A stretch of DNA of 64,000 nt from Buttiauxella sp965119215 (GTDB lineage: Bacteria > Pseudomonadota > Gammaproteobacteria > Enterobacterales > Enterobacteriaceae). The position numbers were made by a program, and so were the translations under genes. The DNA lies in assembly GCA_965119215.1 (NCBI GenBank), contig CBCPKK010000018.1, positions 62,001 to 126,000 on the forward strand. Reading direction: 5' to 3'. The number at the start of each line of letters is the position of its first letter. Position 1 is the stretch's first letter. Under the pieces are notes generated by a model. The model saw only the letters and a list, made by a program, of their open reading frames with translations. It had not been told where the DNA came from and did not search any database. This document shows positions 57,687-64,000 of the stretch, piece by piece.

Positions 57687-59153
57687 TTATTCGCCCTCCT
57701 TAGTGTGGGGCTGCAATTTGAATTCAGCCAGGTTTCGGGCAACTTTCCCGACATTTCCTGCACCTTGCACCAGGATCAAGTCATTTCCCGACAACACTGG
57801 GGCTAAAAAGTCCGCAACCTGGCTGGCATCCGGTACCAAAATCGGGTCGACTTTACCGCGCCCACGGATGGTACGGCATAACGAACGGCTATCGGCACCC
57901 GGAATGGCAGCTTCGCCAGCAGAATAAACATCCAGCATCAGCAACGAATCTACTTGAGACAACACGTTAGCAAAATCATCGTACAAATCACGAGTACGTG
58001 TGTAGCGGTGCGGTTGGAAAACCATGACCAGTTTTTTGTCCGGCCAGCCTGCACGAGCTGCTTTAATGGTGGCATCGACTTCTGTCGGGTGGTGGCCGTA
58101 GTCATCCACCAGCATCGCGGTGCCTTCCTTGCCATTCACTGCCGCCAGTGGATATTCGCCCAGGAAATCAAAACGACGCCCTGTTCCCTGGAAGCTCTCC
58201 AGCGCACTCAGGATGTCAGCATCATCAATGCCTTCTTCCGTAGCAACGGACACCGCAGCAGCCGCGTTTAACGCGTTGTGGCGGCCCGGCGCATTCAGCG
58301 TGACATGCAGAGCAGGTTTATCCTGACGCACAATCGTAAAATACCCCTGCGGGCCTTTCTGCTGATAACTTTCGATGCGAACGTCTGCGTCTTCACTGAA
58401 GCCGTAGGTAGTAATTTTGCGGCCTACACGTGGCAACAGCTCACGGATAACCGGATCGTCCACACACATTACTGCCAGGCCATAAAACGGCAAGTTGTGC
58501 AGGAAGTTAATAAACGTCTGCTTTAAGTTTTCGAAGTCGCCCTGGTAGGTATCCATGTGGTCAGCTTCAATATTCGTCACCACAGAAACCATCGGCTGCA
58601 GATGGAGGAATGACGCATCACTCTCATCGGCTTCGGCAATCAGGTAACGGCTGTGACCTAAACGCGCATGTGTTCCTGCGGCTTTAACCAGGCCACCGTT
58701 AACAAAAGTAGGGTCGAGGCCTGCTTCTGCATAAATACTGGAAATCATCGCTGTAGTGGTCGTTTTACCGTGCGTACCAGCGATGGCAATGCCATGGCGG
58801 AAGCGCATCAGTTCAGCCAGCATTTCGGCACGGCGGATAACCGGAATACGCGCTTCATGAGCGGCAACAATTTCCGGGTTATCCATAGAGATAGCGGTAG
58901 AAACCACCACTACGCTCGCATCCAGTACGTTTTCAGGGCGATGGTTGAAATAAATCGTGGCGCCCAGCGCCGACAACTGCTGAGTGACCGGGTTCGGAGC
59001 CAAATCAGAACCGCTGATCTGGTAACCTTCGTTAGCTAAAACTTCGGCAATACCGCCCATACCGGCGCCGCCGATGCCAACAAAGTGAATGTGCCGGACG
59101 CGACGCATCTCGGGCACGATAGAACGCAGTTTCGCCAGTTGTTGTGTATTCAT
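57687..59153 (-). CDS. murC: UDP-N-acetylmuramate--L-alanine ligase
   Basis: Adds the first amino acid, L-Ala, to UDP-MurNAc. 488 residues. N-terminal UDP-binding loop FVGIGGAGMGGIAEVL; ATP loop GTHGKTTTTAM; the Mur-family EADESD and DYGHHPTEV motifs follow. 69 bp downstream of murG. Confidence 0.98.
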   Translation of the reverse strand: MNTQQLAKLRSIVPEMRRVRHIHFVGIGGAGMGGIAEVLANEGYQISGSDLAPNPVTQQLSALGATIYFNHRPENVLDASVVVVSTAISMDNPEIVAAHEARIPVIRRAEMLAELMRFRHGIAIAGTHGKTTTTAMISSIYAEAGLDPTFVNGGLVKAAGTHARLGHSRYLIAEADESDASFLHLQPMVSVVTNIEADHMDTYQGDFENLKQTFINFLHNLPFYGLAVMCVDDPVIRELLPRVGRKITTYGFSEDADVRIESYQQKGPQGYFTIVRQDKPALHVTLNAPGRHNALNAAAAVSVATEEGIDDADILSALESFQGTGRRFDFLGEYPLAAVNGKEGTAMLVDDYGHHPTEVDATIKAARAGWPDKKLVMVFQPHRYTRTRDLYDDFANVLSQVDSLLMLDVYSAGEAAIPGADSRSLCRTIRGRGKVDPILVPDASQVADFLAPVLSGNDLILVQGAGNVGKVARNLAEFKLQPHTKEGE

Positions 59154-59222
59154 TCTCTAACCTGCAGCGTCAAACGCCATAACTTCAAATAGTCATGGGC
59201 AGCAACAAGCCGCCCACCATGA

Positions 59223-60290
59223 TTACGCCAGTGCTGCGGCGCTCACTTCATTTGCTACCCGCTCTGTGGCATCAGGAATGGAGGCAGCTCGCGCACGCTC
59301 GGCCATTGCCAATAACGTCGCTCTGTCCCACCCGGCGAGAGTTTGGGTTACGGCATCCACGGTAAACTGCGGTTGCTCCAGTATTTTTGCCGCTCCAGCC
59401 TTTTCAAGCGGCAGCGCATTCCAGTACTGCTGCCGATCTTTGTGCTGGAAGGGAACAAACAGTGCAGGCAATCCTGCGGCCGCGATTTCGCTGACGGTTA
59501 AAGCACCGGAGCGACAGACCACGACATCGGCCCACGCGTAAGCGGCAGCCATATCATCAATAAATTCGGTCACTTTATGCTGAGGCTGTGCGGCCTGAAC
59601 GTAAGCCTGTTGCACCGCTTCCAGGCCACCTTTGCCACATTGGTGCCAAATAGTGACCGCTTCACCCAGACGACCCGCAACTTGCGGCATAGTCTGGTTC
59701 AGCACACGTGCACCCTGAGAACCGCCGACGACTAAAACCCGCACCGGGCCTTCGCGTCCTGCAAAGCGTTCTTGAGGCAATGGCAGAGCTAACACATCGG
59801 TACGAACCGGGTTGCCCACCACATCAGCATTCGGGAATGCCCCCGGAAACGCCTGCATTACTTTTTTCGCAATCTTTGACAGCCATTTATTGGTTAGCCC
59901 GGCGATTCCGTTTTGCTCATGGAGCACAACCGGAATACCCAGCGACCAGGCTGCAAGACCACCAGGACCTGAAACATAACCGCCCATCCCCAGAACAACG
60001 TCTGGACGATAAGCTTTCATGATGGCCCTTGCCTGACGCCAGGCATTGAAAATACGCACCGGCGCAAGCGCCATCGCTTTCAGGCCTTTACCACGCAAAC
60101 CTGAAATACGAATAAAATCGATCTCAATCCCATGTTTAGGAACTAAGTCTGCTTCCATACGATCGGCGGTACCGAGCCAGCGTACTTGCCAGCCCTGAGC
60201 CATTAAGTGATGCGCTACCGCCAGACCCGGGAACACATGCCCGCCGGTTCCGCCAGCCATCACCATTAACCGCCGGGATTGGTTACTCAT
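59223..60290 (-). CDS. murG: UDP-GlcNAc transferase MurG (lipid II synthesis)
   Basis: Adds GlcNAc to lipid I on the inner face of the membrane, giving lipid II. 355 residues, GT28 family. Glycine loops MAGGTGGHVFPGLAVA and VLGMGGYVSGPGG, with VVGGSQGARVLNQ in the C-domain. ATGA overlap with the ftsW stop. Confidence 0.98.
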   Translation of the reverse strand: MSNQSRRLMVMAGGTGGHVFPGLAVAHHLMAQGWQVRWLGTADRMEADLVPKHGIEIDFIRISGLRGKGLKAMALAPVRIFNAWRQARAIMKAYRPDVVLGMGGYVSGPGGLAAWSLGIPVVLHEQNGIAGLTNKWLSKIAKKVMQAFPGAFPNADVVGNPVRTDVLALPLPQERFAGREGPVRVLVVGGSQGARVLNQTMPQVAGRLGEAVTIWHQCGKGGLEAVQQAYVQAAQPQHKVTEFIDDMAAAYAWADVVVCRSGALTVSEIAAAGLPALFVPFQHKDRQQYWNALPLEKAGAAKILEQPQFTVDAVTQTLAGWDRATLLAMAERARAASIPDATERVANEVSAAALA

Positions 60291-61531
60291 CGCACACCCT
60301 TCGTAAACGCCTGTGCTTTAGCCAGACGTGTTTCATAATCAATACGCAGCAACATCATGATTGCTGTAGACATAATCAGCAGGCTCGAACCACCGTAACT
60401 GATCAGTGGCAATGTCAAACCTTTGGTCGGCAGCATACCTGCCGCAGCGCCTACGTTTACCAGTGCCTGGAAACTAAACCAGACTCCGATTGAACAGCCT
60501 AAGAAGCCCGCAAAACGCTGGTCCATTTCTAATGCCCGTTTACCGATGGACATAGCACGAAAAGCCACGAAGAATACCATCAATAATGCAAGTACCACAC
60601 CGATATATCCCAGCTCTTCTCCGATAATTGAGAAGATGAAGTCGGTATGTGCTTCCGGTAAATATTCGAGTTTCTGAACCGAGTTACCTAAGCCCTGCCC
60701 CCATAATTCACCGCGGCCAAACGCCATCAGAGATTGTGTTAACTGGTAGCCACTACCAAACGGGTCATCCCACGGATTCCAGAAGGAGGTTACGCGGCGA
60801 ATACGGTAAGGTTCGGCAAGGATCAACAGCACAACGGCGGAAATACCCATGCCGATAATTGCGAGGAACTGCCAGAGTTTGGCACCCGCCAGGAACAACA
60901 TCGCAAGCGTAGTCACAAACAGTACAACCACCGTACCCAGGTCAGGCTGCGCCAGCAGTAACACTGCCAGAACCAGAATAACGCCCATTGGTTTGAGGAA
61001 GCCGCGCAGGTTATTACGCACCTCATCAACCTTACGGACCAGGTAGTTAGCGAGATAACAGAACAGCGACAGCTTAGTGAACTCGGCAGGCTGAATACGC
61101 AACGGGCCGAAAGCAATCCAGCGTGATGCACCGTTAACCGAGCTACCCACAACCAGTACAATTAACAGCATCGCAATGGATAGCAGCAGCATTGCAGTGC
61201 TGTGGCGCTGCCAGAAGTCCATCGGCAAACGCAGTGTGACCAGCGATAATACAAACGCCAGAATGATGTACAGCCCGTCACGCTTTGCGAACAGGAATGG
61301 GTCGTTCGCCAGGCGCTGGCCTACAGGCATAGACGCAGATGTCACCATAATAAAACCAACCGCGGCCAGCCCGAAGGTCAGCCATAGCAGGGTGCGGTCG
61401 TACATGACTATGTTATTGGAATCCGCTTCACGGGTTCCCATCACCCAGCCTTTAAGCGCTGTTCCCAGCCAGCCCAGGATGGCAAATCCAGGCACGCGAG
61501 GCATACGCAGGCGAGGGAGAGATAAGCGCAT
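60287..61531 (-). CDS. ftsW: Peptidoglycan glycosyltransferase FtsW
   Basis: SEDS-family polymerase of the divisome, working with FtsI. From ATG 61531 (MRLSLPRLRMP) it has 414 residues as in E. coli; 26 in-frame residues upstream lie in murD. Ten membrane segments; the catalytic Asp region is AQPDLGT and a signature block is GLTLPLISYGGSS. Its start and the murD stop share a base (TGATG). Confidence 0.97.
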   Translation of the reverse strand: MRLSLPRLRMPRVPGFAILGWLGTALKGWVMGTREADSNNIVMYDRTLLWLTFGLAAVGFIMVTSASMPVGQRLANDPFLFAKRDGLYIILAFVLSLVTLRLPMDFWQRHSTAMLLLSIAMLLIVLVVGSSVNGASRWIAFGPLRIQPAEFTKLSLFCYLANYLVRKVDEVRNNLRGFLKPMGVILVLAVLLLAQPDLGTVVVLFVTTLAMLFLAGAKLWQFLAIIGMGISAVVLLILAEPYRIRRVTSFWNPWDDPFGSGYQLTQSLMAFGRGELWGQGLGNSVQKLEYLPEAHTDFIFSIIGEELGYIGVVLALLMVFFVAFRAMSIGKRALEMDQRFAGFLGCSIGVWFSFQALVNVGAAAGMLPTKGLTLPLISYGGSSLLIMSTAIMMLLRIDYETRLAKAQAFTKGVR

Positions 61532-62847
61532 CAGCCAAGCTCCTTCGCAAGTAAGGTAAATTGATCGCCACGTTGCTCGAAGTTTTTGAACTGATCGAGG
61601 CTTGCACAAGCCGGTGACAGCAGAACCATGTCACCAGGCTGGACTCGAGCAGCAACGAGTTTCATCGCTTGAGCCATGGTTTCAGTTTGTTCGGCAACGT
61701 CCGGGCGTAATGCGGCAAGTTCAGCACCATCACGGCCAAAGCAATAAAGGCGGATAGCAGAACCTTGCAGGTATTGACCCAGTGATGAGAAATCAGCTGA
61801 TTTACCATCGCCACCTAATAGCAGATGTAACGTCCCCTCGACCTGCAAACCGTTCAATGCAGCTTCAGTGCTACCAACGTTGGTTGCTTTAGAATCGTTA
61901 ATCCAACGCACGCCGTTACGTTCCCATGAAAGCTGGAATCGGTGAGCAAGACCGGTAAAGGCGGTGAGCGCTTTGAGGCTGCTGGAGCGCGGGAGTTTTA
62001 CCGCATCAGCCAGCGCCAGTGCTGCAAGCGCGTTGGTGTAGTTATGACGCCCAACCACTTTCATTTCTTTCGTGTTCAGTACCTTCTCGCCTTTCACCCG
62101 CAGCCAGGTACTGCCCTGCTGGTTATTCAGGTGATAATCACCGACGTCTACACCAAAGCTGATACAGCGACTGTCTGCGCCACGTACTGGCATTGTTAGT
62201 GCGTCATCCGCATTCACAACGCAAACCGCAGCGTTTTCATAAACACGCAGTTTTGCCGCACGATACTGTTGCAGACCTAATGGATAACGATCCATATGAT
62301 CTTCAGTCACGTTAAGGATGGTCGCCGCTGCCGCTTTCAGGCTGAAGGTGGTTTCCAACTGGAAGCTGGAGAGTTCAAGAACATACAGCTCGCAATTTTG
62401 ATCCAGCAGCATTAATGCAGGCAGGCCAATGTTTCCACCAACGCCCACATTCACGCCTGCCGCTTTCGCCATTTCACCGACCAAAGTGGTCACGGTGCTT
62501 TTACCGTTAGAACCCGTAATTGCCACAATCGGTGCTTGCGCTTCGCGGCAAAAGAGTTCGATATCGCCGATGATTTCAACGCCAGCATCTGCGGCACGGC
62601 TTAATGCAGGATGGGCAACAGCAATACCAGGGCTGGCAATAATCAAGTCAGCCGCTAACAACCAGTCTTCGTTGAGTGAGCCAGTATGTCGCTCCACCGT
62701 TTCTGGCAGTTTTTCCAGACCCGGTGGTGAGATGCGGGTGTCCATTACGCGTGGCGTAACACCACGCGCGATGAAGAAGTCCACGCAAGACAGGCCGGTG
62801 AGGCCTAATCCGATAATGACGACTTTTTTACCCTGGTAATCAGTCAT
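61531..62847 (-). CDS. murD: UDP-N-acetylmuramoyl-L-alanine--D-glutamate ligase
   Basis: Adds D-Glu to UDP-MurNAc-L-Ala. 438 residues, the E. coli length. UDP-binding VVIIGLGLTGLS, ATP loop GSNGKSTVTTL, NDSKATN and LLSPACASLDQF near the C-terminus. Starts 2 bp after mraY. Confidence 0.98.
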   Translation of the reverse strand: MTDYQGKKVVIIGLGLTGLSCVDFFIARGVTPRVMDTRISPPGLEKLPETVERHTGSLNEDWLLAADLIIASPGIAVAHPALSRAADAGVEIIGDIELFCREAQAPIVAITGSNGKSTVTTLVGEMAKAAGVNVGVGGNIGLPALMLLDQNCELYVLELSSFQLETTFSLKAAAATILNVTEDHMDRYPLGLQQYRAAKLRVYENAAVCVVNADDALTMPVRGADSRCISFGVDVGDYHLNNQQGSTWLRVKGEKVLNTKEMKVVGRHNYTNALAALALADAVKLPRSSSLKALTAFTGLAHRFQLSWERNGVRWINDSKATNVGSTEAALNGLQVEGTLHLLLGGDGKSADFSSLGQYLQGSAIRLYCFGRDGAELAALRPDVAEQTETMAQAMKLVAARVQPGDMVLLSPACASLDQFKNFEQRGDQFTLLAKELG

Positions 62848-62849
62848 AG

Positions 62850-63932
62850 TTAGCGCACCTTCAGGGTAGCAAGGCCGATCAGAACCAGCATCAGCGAAAT
62901 AATCCAGAAGCGCACAATCACTCGCGGCTCCGGCCAGCCTTTCAATTCATAATGGTGATGAATTGGGGCCATACGGAAAATGCGCTGTCCGCGCAATTTG
63001 AAGGAGCCAACCTGCAAGATGACAGACAGAGTTTCAACAACGAACACGCCGCCCATAATGACCAGCAGAAACTCCTGACGCAGCAACACAGCGATAGTAC
63101 CGAGCGCACCACCCAGAGCCAAAGAGCCAACATCACCCATAAAGACTTGTGCTGGATAAGTGTTGAACCACAAGAAACCAAGCCCTGCGCCAACAATCGC
63201 CGTACAGACGATCACCAGTTCCCCGGCATGTCTCAGATAAGGGATATGCAGGTATTCGGCGAATTTAATGTTACCCGTAGCCCAGGCGACCAGCGCAAAA
63301 CCAGATGCCACCAGTACAGTTGGCATAATCGCCAGGCCGTCGAGGCCGTCAGTCAGGTTTACCGCATTACCGGTGCCGACAATCACAAAGTACGCCAGCA
63401 GAACGTAGAACAGACCAAGCTGAGGCATCACGTCTTTAAAAAACGGCACAACCAGCTCGGTGGCTGGCGTTCCTTTCCCTGCGATGTACATTGTGAAGGC
63501 AACAGCCAGCGCGATAACGGACATCCAGAAATATTTCCAGCGGGCAATCAACCCCTTAGTGTCTTTGCGCACAACTTTGCGGTAGTCATCAACAAAGCCA
63601 ATCGCCCCATAACCTACCAGCACGAACAATACGCACCAGACATAAGGATTTGACGGATATGCCCACATCAACACGGAAATAACGATAGAAGTCAGGATCA
63701 TAATCCCGCCCATCGTTGGTGTTCCACGCTTACTGAAATGCGATTCAGGGCCGTCGTTACGCACAACCTGGCCAAAGGAAAGTTGCTGTAAACGAGCAAT
63801 CATACGCGGCCCCATCCATAACGAGATGAACAGAGCAGTCAGCAGGCTGACAATGGCGCGAAACGTCAGATAGGAAAAGACGTTAAAGCCGGAATAGTAT
63901 TTGACCAAGTGTTCGGCCAGCCAAACTAACAT
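62850..63932 (-). CDS. mraY: Phospho-N-acetylmuramoyl-pentapeptide transferase MraY
   Basis: Integral membrane enzyme that moves phospho-MurNAc-pentapeptide to undecaprenyl phosphate, giving lipid I. 360 residues, ten membrane segments. FVDDYRK and NLTDGLDGLA hold catalytic aspartates; MAPIHHHYELKGWPE is the HHH motif. Start overlaps the end of murF by 7 bp. Confidence 0.98.
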   Translation of the reverse strand: MLVWLAEHLVKYYSGFNVFSYLTFRAIVSLLTALFISLWMGPRMIARLQQLSFGQVVRNDGPESHFSKRGTPTMGGIMILTSIVISVLMWAYPSNPYVWCVLFVLVGYGAIGFVDDYRKVVRKDTKGLIARWKYFWMSVIALAVAFTMYIAGKGTPATELVVPFFKDVMPQLGLFYVLLAYFVIVGTGNAVNLTDGLDGLAIMPTVLVASGFALVAWATGNIKFAEYLHIPYLRHAGELVIVCTAIVGAGLGFLWFNTYPAQVFMGDVGSLALGGALGTIAVLLRQEFLLVIMGGVFVVETLSVILQVGSFKLRGQRIFRMAPIHHHYELKGWPEPRVIVRFWIISLMLVLIGLATLKVR

Positions 63933-64000
63933 GTTCCATTCTCCTGTAATGCGCGTACTACCTGTTCCATGGCGGCACTACGTGAACCCTTCACTAAAAT
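63926..64000 (-). CDS. murF: UDP-MurNAc-tripeptide--D-alanyl-D-alanine ligase, C-terminal end only
   Basis: Only the last 24 codons and the stop are in the window; the rest lies beyond base 64000. The peptide ILVKGSRSAAMEQVV ... NGTC is the MurF C-terminus. Adds the D-Ala-D-Ala made by DdlB. The stop overlaps the mraY start. Confidence 0.93.
   Translation of the reverse strand: MLVKGSRSAAMEQVVRALQENGTC

Noticed and set aside
1..64000. CRISPR array, prophage, insertion sequence, tRNA or rRNA genes
   Set aside because: I looked for regularly spaced repeats, transposase or integrase motifs and tRNA-like cloverleaves with CCA or conserved arms and saw none. The only dispersed repeats are the palindromic elements, the 19-mer and short direct repeats listed above.

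Overview
The window is chromosomal DNA from a member of the Enterobacteriaceae. It is close to, but not, Escherichia coli. Nearly every core protein aligns from memory with its E. coli counterpart over full length. The gene order follows the E. coli K-12 interval murF-mraY ... pcnB-gluQ, read here in the opposite direction. I cannot fix the genus from sequence alone.

Layout. 1-6703: end of gluQ, then pcnB-folK-panB-panC-panD (RNA polyadenylation, folate and pantothenate synthesis), then yadE and yadI on the minus strand. 6823-14576: the ABC exporter yadGH, carbonic anhydrase can, hpt, glucose dehydrogenase gcd, multicopper oxidase cueO and yacC. 14662-17861: yacL and acnB; speE-speD, expected between yacC and yacL, are missing. 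18175-25210: an accessory beta-glucoside block made of a GH1 6-phospho-beta-glucosidase, a BglK-like ROK kinase, a GntR/UTRA regulator, PTS IIB and IIC, and a LamB-family porin. 25436-27937: a YacH-type DUF3300 protein and a DUF2950 partner. 27987-35090: the pyruvate dehydrogenase genes lpd, aceF, aceE, pdhR with a perfect PdhR operator. 35673-39576: aroP, then an accessory pentoside pair (YagG-like GPH symporter and GH43 enzyme). 39605-46306: ampE, ampD, nadC, the type IV pilin genes ppdD-hofB-hofC, guaC. 46582-52423: coaE, zapD, yacG, mutT, secA, secM and a DUF721/DciA-like gene. 52432-64000: lpxC and the dcw cluster (ftsZ, ftsA, ftsQ, ddlB, murC, murG, ftsW, murD, mraY, end of murF).

The core genes cover cell-wall precursor synthesis, division, secretion and entry of pyruvate into the TCA cycle. 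The accessory material sits at three joints of the conserved backbone: acnB|yacH, aroP|ampE and secM|lpxC. The first two add plant-glycan use. The beta-glucoside block has porin, permease, phosphotransfer subunit, kinase, hydrolase and regulator but no IIA subunit, so that must come from elsewhere. Compared with K-12, the yad fimbrial operon (folK|panB), rpnC (panC|panD) and speED (yacC|yacL) are absent.

Most notable observations: the AUU start of pcnB; loss of speED from its usual locus; a DUF721/DciA-like gene packed between secM and lpxC with only 22 bp separating it from the divergent secM start; a 19-bp exact repeat shared by the gntR start region and the bglK leader; and two related palindromic intergenic elements, one carrying a 42-bp tandem triplication. 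I see no CRISPR array, prophage, insertion sequence, rRNA or tRNA gene.
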